A stretch of 64,000 bases of DNA from NCBI GenBank assembly GCA_002794785.1, contig NBBA01000016.1, positions 124,001 through 188,000 on the forward strand. Reading direction: 5' to 3'. The position numbers were made by a program, and so were the translations under genes. Below, piece after piece: positions 43,891 to 55,850 of this stretch. Each line of letters opens with the position of its first letter. Positions within the stretch are counted from its first letter, which is position 1. Source of the stretch: Coniferiporia sulphurascens. Lineage: Eukaryota > Basidiomycota > Agaricomycetes > Hymenochaetales > Hymenochaetaceae. The notes under the pieces were generated by a model. It did no database searches. It was given only the letters and a program-made list of their open reading frames with translations, and was not told the DNA's origin.

Positions 43891-46800
43891 ACCCTGGACG
43901 GCAAAGTGCAGGCAGTGGTCGACTCCATGACCGCCGCCCTCGCCCCCTTCACCCGACTCACCAAGCCATCCAAGACCAAGGTCCCCTGGTGGACCCCAAC
44001 ATGTAAATCACTCCTCCAGGCAATATCAATAGCCACCACCCCCCTTCAGTGATCAGCAACCCGCCATGCTTTCAAACAAGGCGTGCAAGCGGCCAAGCGG
44101 CACTTCTATGCCGACCAAGCCGACGCTGCAGATGCCTCCAACATTTGGGGCTGGGCCAAATGCGGCCTCGGCAACTGACCTACACCTATACCATCACTGA
44201 AAAGGAGTGATGGCACCTTCACCCAATCGGACGATGAGAAAGGTGAGCTTTTCCACACGACCTTCTTCATGCCCCCCCCACCCCTGGTAGCGGTCATCAC
44301 ACCACCACCCCCCCCCCAACCAGCTGCCCCACCCATACTCCTTGCAGAGCTTATGGGGGCACTGGCCGATACCTCCAACTTGTCGGCTCCAGGCCTCTCA
44401 GGAATCGGCTACTGCCCACTAAAATGGGTGGTAGACACTTACCCTGAAGAGATCCTTACCCTTTTCAATGACTGCCTGTGCATGGGGCACCACCCCAAGT
44501 GCTGGCGGGCGGCAAAAGTGGTAATGCTATGGAAGCCTAACAAGAAGGACCTGTTCTCGCCGAGATCCTATTGGCCCATCACCCTCGAGGAGACCCTAGG
44601 GAAACTCCTCGAAAAGATCATAGCTAACTGGCTCCAGTTCCTTGCTAACACACGGGACTGGCTGCCACCTAACCAATATGGGGGACGTCAAGGACACTCA
44701 GTCTATGACACCGCCCAACACCTCCTGCAGATTACAGAGCGTGCCCACGCAGAGGGCCGTGTATGCTCAGTCCTAGCAGTCGACATACAGGGCTTCTTCG
44801 ACTCGGTCCACCCGCAACTCCTCCACCAACAATTGCTGGACCTCCAGTGCCCACCTGACATGGCAGACTGGTGCTTGTCCTTCATGATGGATCGGCAGGT
44901 TGCCATAGCTTTCGATGGCACCACCCTCCCAACCACCCAGAAACCCGACCTAGGCACCCCCCAGGATCGCCGGTGTCCCCCATTCTGTCAACGATCTTTG
45001 CAGGCATAGTCCTCCAGCACTTCCACCAAGCCGGCACTACCGCCTTAGCATATGTTGATGACCACTTACTAATATGCATAGGACCCTCAGTGGCATCCAA
45101 CTGCCGTGCCCTCACCTGCGCCTACCATCAACTCAACACCCTCTTCAGCACCATCGGTCTCAACATTGAAGCCACCAAGACGGAGTGCCTTCACTTTCAC
45201 CCCCCCCCGACGATGCATCGGCTACCAAGGCTGGGACACCGCCAGGGTTCAGGTAGACCCCAACACCCTAATCTGCCCCTCAATCCCACTGTGGTGGTTG
45301 GGAATATGGTGGGACCCAGGCCTCTCCTTCAAGCCCCATGTAGAGCGTATGCGCTCCAAAGGGCTCTCCACACTCGCTGCCCTCTGCATTTTAGGCAACA
45401 CCCAACATGGTATCTCGGCCCTCCTCCTCCACTGCCTTTACACCTCCTGTGTACGCTCAGTCCTGTCATGGGGAGCACCAGTCTGGTATCATGGCAGCTG
45501 CCAAAAAACTCTGGTAAACCACCTGCAGGCTGTACAAAACATGGCATGCTGCTGGATTCTAGGCATCTTTAAGGGTGCCTCCCCCCATTCCACAAATTTT
45601 CTTTGCTCCGTTCCCCCCCTCTCTTTCTATTTCAAATATATAAAGACGACTCATTCCCTGTGCCTCTGGCGCACCCCCCACTCTATTGGCTGTAAATTAT
45701 TTAAAAATGTAGCTAACAGACCTTTCTCCCTTTCTTTGCAGGTCCAAGCCCCTTGGGTTCAACAAGTCCCTGCATACACGCATCCCCCTTGGACGGACCT
45801 ATTGGCCTTCACACAAGGCCGAGTCCACTTCACCACCCCCGCCACCCCAGTTAGTGCTGACACATGAAAGTCCTTCATAATGGCCACATGCCAACTCGGC
45901 ACCACCCCCCATGTCCAGGTATTCACAGACAGCTCCTGCATTGACAATAAGTCGGGCTCAGCTATCTGCGCTATGCTAGGCCACACCTGACTCCGGTCAT
46001 GACGACTGGAATCCCCCACCTGTGCTACAGCAATGGACGCTGAGGAATTTTCCCTTGCCATGGCCCCATGCTGGGTAGTGCACCGCCTCCTGGCACAACT
46101 ACATGTCGCATCAGATGTCTTCTTCCTCTCTGATTCACTGACTGCCCTCCACCTTTTCCGTACGTGGGCCACTGCCCCTGGTGCCCACCTCCTACACATC
46201 TGGAAAGCCAGAGTGGAGACCCTGCTGGACTTGTTCCCCCAGCTCACTGTTCATTTTGTGTGGTGCCCCAGACACTCGGACATCCCCGGCAATGAATGGG
46301 CTGACACAGAAGTGAAACTGGTGACCAAGCTCCCCCCTTCCAACTTAAAGCCATCCACCTCTGCCCTAAAAGAAGCCGCCGTTTGCACGCTCATGGACCG
46401 ATGGACTTTCTCACTCACCTGCCCCCTCGCCTCAACTGCCGACAAATACCTGGCAGTACACAGCACCCCATCCCACCGACCTCGAAAGCTGCTCATGCAT
46501 TCGGTCGACCACCCACAAAGTGAGCTCTCTGCAGTAGCTCAGGTTCTCTGCTGTGCTGGTCCCTACAGGGGGTACTGGCTGAGCTTTGACTCGGCCTACT
46601 GGCGATGACACAGCCTGATCTCCCACTGCAGGTGGCACAACCACCCCCCATGGCCTGCCCAGTCGACTGCTCACATTCTCAGCAGCTGCAGTACCTTCCA
46701 CTTGTGGATACGACAAGTATGGCCACCATGAGACCCTCTCCCAGTCCACCACTCAGAATGGGCTGACGAAAACTGTCTCCCAGTTTTGCGCCAATGGCTA

Positions 46801-47019
46801 AAGCTAACAGGGCACCTAAACTGCCTCTCAGACTGTGCCACAGGCACCATCCAGCTATCTTTTGCCGCAATGGACCTCGATGGACACCCAACCAACAAGG
46901 ATATGGACCTGGACCTCCTATGGGACTACATGCATTGTATGCTCAGACACCGAACCCAGGACTCGGACCCAGCCCTTTTGGAGCTATCAGGTACACTTCC
47001 TCCCTTTCCTCTTGATTAG
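43891..47019 (+). pseudogene. LINE I ORF2 (RT to C-terminus)
   Basis: It encodes the spacer, RT (LAVDIQGFFDSVHPQLLHQQLLD; YVDD near 45054), RNase H (FTDSSCIDNKSG) and the Cys/His tail, stop at 47017-47019. TGA stops occur at about 44050 and 44178, in the spacer before RT, and again in RNase H. A one-base loss after DLGTPQ (about 44962) shifts the frame, exactly as in LINE G. The endonuclease is missing. Confidence 0.85.
44918..46950 (+). repeat. 2,033-bp tract shared with LINE G (inverted)
   Basis: This is the inverted partner of 28214-30246 (coordinate sum 75164). The left edge coincides with the switch from alpha-type to beta-type sequence in LINE I. Confidence 0.85.
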
Positions 47020-47265
47020 CGTCTGCCTTTCAAATTCCCTTGAATATGTCCTGGCTGGCGCTCTTGCCCTCCCTTTCCATTTCTAAGCTTCTTACTTTAA
47101 CCTGCCCTTATCCGCTTGGTTGGTTCATAGCGATATGTATCCCTCCTTCTCTCTTTCCCTTTATTAAAAAGGGGCTCTTCACACTTCAGCTCCCTTCGGG
47201 GAGCAGAGCCCCCACCCAGTTTTGTGCAATGTGCAATGACGGGCGCCTCTGTTGTTATGTAGTTA

Positions 47266-47289
47266 GGGCCCCCCCTTCGGGGGGGCAGC
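47266..47289 (+). other. Conserved LINE 3' UTR hairpin (TTCG loop)
   Basis: A GGGCCCCCCC/GGGGGGGC-type stem is closed by a TTCG tetraloop, about 20-40 nt before the AT-rich tail. The same hairpin is at 282-305, 3095-3118, 24537-24564, 25188-25212, 27871-27893, 40287-40310, 47811-47834, 56099-56122 and 57229-57252. The loop differs between copies while the stem is kept. In stringent LINEs such as eel UnaL2 a 3' stem-loop is the recognition site for the RT; that role is inferred here. Confidence 0.75.
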
Positions 47290-47333
47290 TTGTAATTATG
47301 TAATACTGCAGGAATAATAAAATAAAATAAAAA

Positions 47334-47765
47334 GAGGCGGGGGTGGGGACATGTGTCGCCTTCTGGCACTGCATCAGTTGCGCAGTGGGCACACAATTTA
47401 CGGTGATTGTGGGTCAGGTGGGCACCTGCACAGTCAGTGCAGCAGGGTTGGGCACGGCAGCCCTTGGTCCCATGGCCGAGGCCCTGGCACTGCTCACATT
47501 GGGTGAGGGTGGGACGAACGGGTGGGACTGAGAGTCGGAGGGCGGATCCGAACATCCAGATGTGTGGCCTCTTGAGGAGGCACTCACAGATGGAACCGTC
47601 AGGGTCAACGAAGGAGAAGACCACTGGGCACCTGTTGAGCATCGGCAGGTGGTCCTCAGTGGTGGTGAAGTGTGGGGTGACAACAAAGTCAAGGTTGTGG
47701 AGTGCCAGGTTGTGCTGGATTTCGGCCATGAGGGCCTTCTCGGTGATGGTGTGTCTGTTCTGGCC
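47334..47765 (-). pseudogene. LINE J ORF1 fragment
   Basis: This is a minus-strand ORF1 piece (family beta): MAEIQHNLALHNLDFVV, RCPVVFSFVDPDGSICE, the CEQCQGLGHGTKGC knuckle and CAHCATDAVPEGDTCPH. It lies between the tail of I and the tail of K and has neither natural end. Confidence 0.85.
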
Positions 47766-49904
47766 TTTTTTTAAATTTATTATTATTCCTTCAGTATTAC
47801 ATAATTACAAGCTGCCCCCCTGAAGGGGGGGCCCTAACTACATAACAACGGAGGCACCCATCATCACACAACGCACAAAACTGGGTGGGGGCCCTGCTCC
47901 CCAAAGGGTGCCAATGTGGGGAGGGCCCCTATTAGTGAAGGGAAAGAAGGAGGGAGGAATACATATTGCTATGACAAAACCAAGTGGATGAGGGCAGGTA
48001 ATGGGGGTAACTTAGAATTGGGAAGGGGAGGGTGAGAGCGCCGGCCGGGACATATGAGGGAGAGTCCGAAAGGCAGTCACTGAGTAGAGGAAAAGGGAGG
48101 AAGCGCACCTGAAAGCTCCAAGAGAGCTGGGTCCGGGTCCTGGGGGCGGGGTCCAAGCATACGACTCATGTATTCCCATAGGATGTCCAAGTCCATATCT
48201 TCATCGGTCGGGTGACCTGCGAGCTCCATTGTGGCAAAGGCCAGGCATATGGAGGCTGAGGTTCGGTCGGAGATGCGGTTCAGGTGCCCTGTTAGTTTCA
48301 ACCAGCAGCGCAGGACCTGGAGGTGGTTTTCATCAGCCCATTCGGTGTGGTGGGTTGGGAGTGGGTCATGGGGTGGCCATACCTTGCGAATCCATGGCCA
48401 GAAAGTGCGGCACCTGCCCAGTACATGGGCAGTGGACTGGGCTGGCCAGGGGGGTGTTAAGCTCAACAGTTATGCGATGATCGACATCGGGGCTTCCTGA
48501 TCGTCTGGTCTGATGGTACAGCAACGGGGCTTCCTAGATGTCGTAAGTCGAGGGGGATCGGCGATGGGCTTCCTGATCGGCGATGTGGGCGTGGTAGGCT
48601 TCTTATAGCGAGTCGGGTTACAACGAAGCGACTAATGGCCAAGAGGCACTCAGTAGACTGGTGGTAGCAGATAATGGGCTTGTATGAACAAAGAGCACAA
48701 GCTTAGGGCTTGTGCTACGGAAGTTACATGCTTATATGCTACTCTATGTGTTTACTACTGTAGCAGCCTGTGTAGGGTAGTTTACCAGACTGTGGAAGGT
48801 CATGGAAACCCAAGGAATGCCTTGGTAATACAAGTAGGGCTATCAGTAAGTAAAGCACGTCATGATGGTGCAATACGGCGTCATCATGGCGTCTTATGGC
48901 GCAAGGCGAATAAGGATGAGTAAGGTAGAGAAATGGGGGAGTTGCGCTGACTGATGATGACGAATGGGAAGTGAGTCAGCGCAGTAGAGGAAAGTAAAGG
49001 AAAATTGTAACAGGGGGGTGGTTGTGCCATTGGCAGTGTGAGATCAAACCATGCCTTCGCCGGTAGGCTGAGTCAAAGCTCAGCCAGTAGCCCCTGTAGG
49101 GACCAGCATGGCAGAGTGTCTGAGCGACTGCAGAGAGCTCTTGACGGGGGTGGTCAACCGAGTGCGTCAAGAGTTTGTGCGGTCGGTGGGAGGGGGCACC
49201 GTTGACTGCTAGGTACTTATCAGCGGTCAAGGCAAGTGGGTGGGCAAGTGAGAGGGACCATTGTTCCATGAGGGTGTTTACGGCGGCCTCTTTCAGTGCA
49301 GAGGTGGAGGGTGCGAGGGAAGATGGGGGTAGATTTGTGGCAAACTTTGCCTCGCTGTCTGCCCATTCATTGCTGGGGATGTCTGAGTGACCCAGGCACC
49401 AGATGAAGTGAATGGCAAGATCCGGGTATGAGTCCATGAAAGTCTGGACTCCAGCCTTCCATTGGTGGAGGAGGTGAGCGCCTGGAACTGGCGCCCATGT
49501 GCAGATAAGGTGAAGTGCTGTCAGCGAATCTGACAGAAAGAAGATGTTGGATGTGACCAGCAGAAGGTCTCGTAGGTGGTGTGTGGCCCATGTGGGTGCG
49601 GAGGTAAGAGAGAAGATCTCCATGTCTGTGGCGGTGGCGCATGTGGGGGAGGCGAGCCGGCAGGATTTAAGGCGTATGGGGCCTTGCATGGTGCAAACGG
49701 CTGATCCAGATTTCGAGCCCATGCATGAGCCATCGGTGAAGACCTGGAGGTGGGGGAGGGTACTCAGGGAGCGCGTGGTGGCTGCAAATTCCTCGCAGGT
49801 GTCCATGCTGACCGGAGTGATAGGAGTGGCAAACGAGACTCTTCCATTCATAAATGCCAGAGGATCCGTCCATGGGGGATGAGTGTATGCAGGGACCGGT
49901 TGCA
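47766..49904 (-). mobile_element. LINE K, 5'-truncated, split by a gypsy solo LTR
   Basis: This is a minus-strand family alpha LINE: T-rich tail at 47766, hairpin 47811-47834, ORF2 C-terminus 48077-48454, then after the solo LTR the rest of the tail domain and RNase H (FTDGSCMGSKSGSAVC near 49720) to the conserved spacer (VQPVPAYTHPPWTDP) at 49904. It is truncated exactly where full-length LINE L starts in the opposite orientation. Confidence 0.86.
48455..49012 (-). mobile_element. Gypsy-family solo LTR
   Basis: This is a 558-bp LTR reading TGTTAAGC...TTGTAACA on the plus strand. It lies between G-runs that match a GGGGG duplication (48450-48454, 49013-49017), inserted in ORF2 of LINE K. Confidence 0.9.
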
Positions 49905-49962
49905 CATCCTTCTTGACCAGTAACCACCACCATCGACTAGTGCAGGCAGCTAAAACTCCCCC

Positions 49963-52015
49963 ATGTCGAACCCAGGCAATTACCGGAATACTCTCCGTCA
50001 AACAACATGAACCAACCCCCACCCGCTACATCGACCAATGCCGATCCAGACCGGGTCGCTAGGATGGCCGCCAACTGGGCCTCCGCTGGCGCCGCCGCTG
50101 CCGCAAGGCACGGAACGGCCGCCCCCACCACCCCCACCCCCAACCCCCCCCAAGAACCAACGTCCTCACCAGACGTCCTGGCCCCCTCCCCAGCCATTGG
50201 CGACTCCCAACTGATATCGGCCTATGACTTCACCGCCCAAGTGCATGCAGAATCAAGGGCGGCATCCCGAGTCGGCTCCCCAGCCGCCTCGGTAGGATCG
50301 ACCCATGGCTCTATCGAAACAGGTGAGACAGCCCCAGCAATGGCGGTTGACCCCCATACCCCCCTGCAACAGGTGGGAGGTGCAAGCCTCGGGCGGAAAC
50401 GCTCCTCAGCCGCCATGTCGCCCCTCACCCAAGAGGACCCCCAGCCCAACAACATGAACAGCACACAGCAGGGTTCATGTACTCCCTTACCCGCACCCTG
50501 GACGACTTCGATCAGCAAACCAGGAACACCACTACCAAGATGATCAACATCAAGGCAGTGCAGTTTGTGGGAGACCTCCTCTGGAATGTCCAACTGACAC
50601 TGGCCAACATCAAGCAAGACAGGACATACCCCGACAACATCATCCACCGCAACGCAGTGATGGCCTACAACTTCGCGAGGGAGGGGGTGGTAATCGCCCT
50701 CCCGGAACCCTTCGCCCCAGCTCGCCCCCCCCAAAGGGCCCCAGCCACCACCGGGACCCCCGGCACCGCCCCCATGACCCCAGAAATGAGGGCACTGACT
50801 GATGCAGTCAAGTGCCTGACAACTGATGTGGCTTCTATTTCACGTCAGATGTCTTCCATCAGCTCTAGGCCCGCCCAGCGCCAACAGCAACAACAACCAC
50901 AACAACCGGCCCCACAGGCAGCCCCCCAGGCCGCCCCCACCTCCTACGTGCAAGTCGCAGCAGCAGCGGCCCCCCCAACAGCGACCAACCCAACCCCAGT
51001 GGCCCCGGCCACCAGAGCGGTCATCAACCCAGTGCAGAAGAAGAAGAAGCGCCAGAGGAAGGTGCCCCCACCCCCCACCATGTATGCCAAGGACCCAACC
51101 TTGGTCCTAACCCCAACAGTCAGCATACGGGCTGAGAACCAAAAGTCAGTGATGGCCCTGACAAAGACAGCCCATGAGTTCTTCGCCTCCCTCCCCACTG
51201 CAGACCAAGTCCTGGTCTTGTCCTCTTCCTACAACGTAAAGGGGAACATCGTGACCACATTTGTGGCACGCCCCTCCTTGGCCAATCCGACTACAGAAAC
51301 AATCATTGATCACCACTCTGTGGCTTATGCCTCCCACATGCGCACAGAGTGCATCACGGCGGGAATTAACATCCCAGCTGCCTTCTCCCTGACCCCCTCC
51401 AGAGTCCGCCCCTGGTCCGCCCTACACATCTCCATGGTGCCATGCAAGGACTTCCTGTTCGGCCAGAACGGACACACCATCACCGAGAAAGCCCTCATGG
51501 CCGAAATCTGGCACAACCCGGCACTCCGCAACCTCGACTTTGTAGTCAACCCCCACTTCACCGCCACGGAGGACCACCTGCCGATGCTCGACAGGTGCCC
51601 AGTGGTTTTCTCCTTTGTCAACCCTGACAGGTCCATCTGCGAGCGCCTTCTCAAGAGGCTGCGCATCTGGATGTTCAGGGCCGCCCTCCGGCTTTCGGTC
51701 CCACCAGTCCACCCAACCCTCACCCAGTGTGAGTGGTGCCAGGGCCTCGGTCACGGAACCAAAGGCTGCCGAGCCCAACCCTGTTGCGCAGAGTGCGCGG
51801 GTGCCCACTTGACCCGCAATCATCGCAAAATGTGCGCCCACTGCGCCACAGACGCAGTTCCCGAAGGCGACACATGTCCCCACCCCCACCTCTGCAATAA
51901 CTGCAAAGGCGACCACCCCGCCACCCTGCCGACATGCCCCAAGAAAAGGCGGTATCACCAAATTGAAGAGGCCCTTGCCACTGACCCTACCAACGACCAG
52001 ATGGAGGAAATATGA
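49963..52015 (+). pseudogene. LINE L ORF1 (Gag-like)
   Basis: It starts at ATG 49963 (MSNPGNYRN), is disrupted within the first 20 codons, and is then open at 50007-50543 in a second frame and at 50477-52015 in a third. Near 50430 a one-base loss explains the last shift. The long third section (512 codons) includes FVGDLLWNVQLTL, a Gln/Pro/Ala-rich linker, LHISMVPCKDFLFGQNGHT and three zinc clusters (CEWCQGLGHGTKGC, CCAECAGAHLTRNH, CNNCKGDHPAT). It ends MEEI with TGA at 52013-52015 overlapping the ORF2 ATG at 52012. Confidence 0.9.
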
Positions 52016-55000
52016 TAGAGACAATCTCAGTCATGCAGTGGAACGCCACCCGCTCCTTAGTGGCAATACATTCCCTAATCCCTGTCCTTACAACTGACCC
52101 CTCCCCCCCGCACCTAATTCTTATCCAGGAACCACCTTGGTACCAAATAGGCCTGCAGCCATCTATCACCGACCTGACCAGCACCCCGGTCCTCAACGTC
52201 CCCAACATCCCAGGCTACACACCAGTACTACCACCAGAGGTCCGCCCTCGGGTAGTCACATATGTATCCAGAGCCCTCCCCCCCACTGCCTGGTCAATCC
52301 TCGGAGCCGCATCCTATGGCACCGATGTACTGACAATAGAGGTACAAGCCCAACTCACCCTCCAGGTGTGCAACTACTATGGCATGCACCCCCCGGACCG
52401 AGAGAATGCCCTCCCCCAGTACCCAGGTGAGTCATTTCTATTCTCACTCCCCCAGTGCTAGCCACCACTCTACTCATGGTGGGCGACTTCAACCATCGCC
52501 ACCACACGTGGTCCGAATTCACTGTCCCACAACGGGATGACTTGGGGGCACAACCCCTTGATGACTTTTTTCATGGGCATGGCCTGGTGCCTGCCCACCT
52601 ACCTGACTCTGACTCAAGGCCCAATGGCAATCGCCGCCGGTGCCCCATTGACATGATTTGGGCCCCACCCTCAGTAAACCCCGACTCTATCTTAGACTCG
52701 GCCTCATCCAACCAATCACCCCTCTCTGACCACGCCATCCTACGCTGGTCGGTGCCATCTCGGCCCCCCCCTCCCGTCCTAAAGACATGCTGGCTACTCC
52801 CAGCCGACAAGGAGGAATGGACCGACATCGCATTCCCTCTCCTTGAACTAGCCTTCAGTCTCCTGGGGCATGACACCCACACCCTGGACATCAAAGCCAA
52901 GGCAGTCATCGATTCTATGGTCGCCACCCTTCAGCCGTTCACCCGCCTATCAAAGCCAATGAAAATGGAAGTCCCATGGTGGTCACCCCACTGCAAGACA
53001 CTACTATCCGCCATTACAACGGCCACCACCCCCCTGCAGTGAGCATCAGCAAGAAGAGCCTTCAAAAGAGGCATATGGATGGCCAAACGGCAGTTCTATG
53101 CGGCCCCCTCCACCCCAGGCAGCAGCCATCACCCCACAGCCACCACCACAACCAGCTGCCCCGCCCATACTCCTTACGGAGCTTACAGGGGCACTGGCCG
53201 ATACATCCAACCTGTCGGCTCTGGGCCTCTCAGGAATAGGCTACCGCCCCCTGAAATGGGTGGTGGACACTTACCCTGATGAGATTCTCACACTTTTCAA
53301 TGACTGTCTACGCTTGGGGCACCACCCTGAGTGCTGGTGGGCGGCAAAGGTGGTAATGCTCCAGAAGCCAAACAAGAAGGACCCATTCTTGCCGCAGTCA
53401 TACCAGCCCGTCACCCTCGAAGAGACCCTTGGGAAACTCCTCAAAAAGATAATAGCTAACCAGCTACAGTACCTTGCTAACACAAGGAATTGGCTGCCAC
53501 CTAACCAATATGGGGGGCAACAGGGCCATTCTGTCTATGACACTGCCCAGCACCTTCTACAGATAGTGGAGCGTGCCCACTCAGAGGGCCTTGTGTGCTC
53601 GGTCCTTGCGGTCGACATACAGGGCTTTTTCGACTCGGTGCACCTGCAGCTCCTTCACTGACAACTGTTGGACCTTGGTTGCGTGCCAGACATGGCCAAC
53701 TGGTGTTTGTCCTTCATGACGGATCGGCAGGTCGCAGTCGCCTTCGATGGCACCACCCTCCCAACCACCCCAAAACCAGACTACGGCACCCCCCAGGGCT
53801 CACCAGTCTCCCCCATCCTGTCAACAATATTTGCAGGTGTGGTACTCCGGCACTTTCACCAAGCCGGCACCACGGCCCTGGCCTATGTTGACGACCACTT
53901 ACTAATCTGTGTAGGACCCTCAGTGGCATCCAACTGCCGGGAGCTAGCCAATGCCTACCAACAACTGGACAACCTCTTCGGCACCATCAGTCTCAACATT
54001 GAGGCTGCCAAGATGGAATGTCTCCACTTCCACCCCCCTCGACGATGTACTGGCTATAACAGCTGGGACACAGCCGGGGTACAGGTCGACCCCAACACCC
54101 TCATCCACCCCTCAATCCCACTACGGTGGCTGGGGATCTGGTGGGACCCAGGCCTCTCCTTCAAGCCCCATGTCGAGCGAATGCGCTTGAAGGGGCTCTC
54201 CACCCTCGCCACACTCTGCATCCTGGGCAATACCCAACACGGCATATCGGCCCTCCTCCTCTGCCGCCTCTACACCTCCTGCATCCGCTCTGTCTTGTCA
54301 TGGGGAGCACCGGTCTGGTACCACGGCCACAGCCAAAAAACTCTGGTAAACCGACTACAAGCTGTGCAAAACACGGCCTGCTGTTGGATCCTGGGCGTCT
54401 TCAAAGGCGCCTCCCCCCATGCTACTAATTTTCTTTGCTCCGTCCCCCTCTCTCTTTCTATTTCGAGTATATAAAGACCACCCATTCCCTTTGCCTCTGG
54501 CACACCCCACACTCTGTTGGTAGAAAAACTTATAAAAACATAACTAATAGACCTTTCTCCCTTTCTCTGCAGGTCCAAGCCCCCTGGGTTCAACAGGTCC
54601 CCACATACACGCATCCCCCATGGACGGACCCACTAGCATTCACGAAAGGCCGGATCCGCCTCACCACCCCCACCACTCCAGTCGGAGTGGACACACAGAA
54701 ATTGTTTGTGACAGCCGCACGCCAACTAGGCCACACCCCCCACATCCAGGTATTCACTGATGGCTCCCGCATCGACAATAAGTCGGGTTCGGCAATATGT
54801 GCAATGCAGGGCCACACCAGACTCCGGTCACAACAACTGGAATCCCCCACCTGTGCCACAGCCATGGACACCGAGGAGTTCTCCCTCGCAACAGCCCCAG
54901 GCTGGGTAGCACACCGCCTCCCAGCACAATTGCGTGTCGCATTGGACATCTTCTTCCTGTCCGATTCGCTGACCGCTCTCCACCTCTTCCACACATGGGC

Positions 55001-55850
55001 CGCTGTCCCTGGCACCCACCTCCTGCACATCTGGAAAGCAGGCATGGAGACTCTACTGGACTTGTACCCCCAGCTCACGATTCACTTTGTATGGTGTCCC
55101 AGCCACTCAGACATCCCCAGGAATGAATGGGCTGACATGGAGGCGAAGCTGGCTACAGAGCTCCCCCCATCCGACCTGAAACCGTCCACCTCCGCACTAA
55201 AAGAAGTCGCCGTATGCACCCTCATGGAACGCTGGTCACTCTCACTAGCCCGCCCCCTAGCCTCAACTGCTGACAAGTACCTGGCAGTTCATGGCCTCCC
55301 CTCACACCACCCACGAAAGCTACTCATGCACGCAGTCGACCACCCATGCAACGAACTATCCGCAGTCGCACAGGTCCTCTGTCACGCCGGTCCCTACGGG
55401 GGATACTGGCTGAGCTTTGACTCGGCCTACCATCGCAGACACAGCCTGATTTCGCACTGCAGGTGGCACAACCACCCCCCCTGGCCCGCACAGTCGACCA
55501 CTCACATTCTAGGCGGCTGCAGCACATTCCACCCATGGATACGATGGGTGTGGCCACCGAGAGACCCTCTCCCAACCCACCACTCAGAGTGGGCTGACGA
55601 AAACCGACTCCCGGTTTTGCGCCGATGGCTTAAGCTAACGGGGCACCTAAACCGCCTTTCTGACTGCGCTGCAGGTGCCATACGGCTCTCCTTTGCCGCT
55701 ATGGACCTAGACGGACACCCGACCAACAAGGATATGGATGTGAACCTCCTAAGGGAATACATGCGTCGTATACTCGGACCCCGAACCCAGGACTCAGACC
55801 CAGCCCTTTTGGAGCTTTCAGGTATGCTCCCCCCTTTTCCTCATGAATAA
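52012..55850 (+). pseudogene. LINE L ORF2 (endonuclease, RT, RNase H)
   Basis: The endonuclease runs from MIETISVMQWNATRSLV to about 52800 (ILIQEPPWYQIG, MVGDFNHRHHTWSE, SDHAILRWSVPS). RT follows (LSGIGYRPLKWVVD, QGFFDSVH, YVDD at 53884-53895), then RNase H (FTDGSRIDNKSGSAIC, DTEEFSLATA, LSDSLTALHLF, HFVWCPSHSDIP) and the Cys/His tail ending MLPPFPHE at 55850. Defects are a frameshift near 52450, TGA at 53040-53042, a deletion at about 53098 that removes the NIWNWAKRGLGNRPTPIPSL region, TGA near 53659 and a frameshift near 54450. The final 471-codon stretch is clean. Confidence 0.91.
54520..54572 (+). other. Intron-like patch inside ORF2
   Basis: This AT-rich stretch in otherwise GC-rich ORF2 starts GTAGAAA, contains CTAAT at a branch-point-like place (CTAAC in other copies), then a pyrimidine run and TCTCTGCAG. 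It is 53 nt here, 56 nt in LINE B (4642-4697) and 50 nt in LINE I. All versions can be translated straight through with a conserved peptide, so it is probably coding. Splicing would break the frame. Confidence 0.45.

Larger units (their letters stand above)
43891..47333 (+). mobile_element. LINE I, mosaic of families alpha and beta
   Basis: This is a plus-strand LINE starting in ORF2 after the endonuclease (TLDGKVQAVVDSM) and ending with a 3' UTR, TTCG hairpin (47266-47289) and AATAAAATAAAA tail. Up to about 44918 it is family alpha (LDLQCPPDMADWCLSF). From 44918 to 46950 it is family beta and identical to LINE G wherever compared, including its frameshifts. After 46950 it remains beta but differs from G. 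The left edge abuts LINE H head to head with no visible duplication. Confidence 0.85.

Noticed and set aside
54520..54572. Annotating the AT-rich patch as a true intron
   Set aside because: The reading frame and peptide are conserved straight through it in several copies, and its removal would shift the frame.
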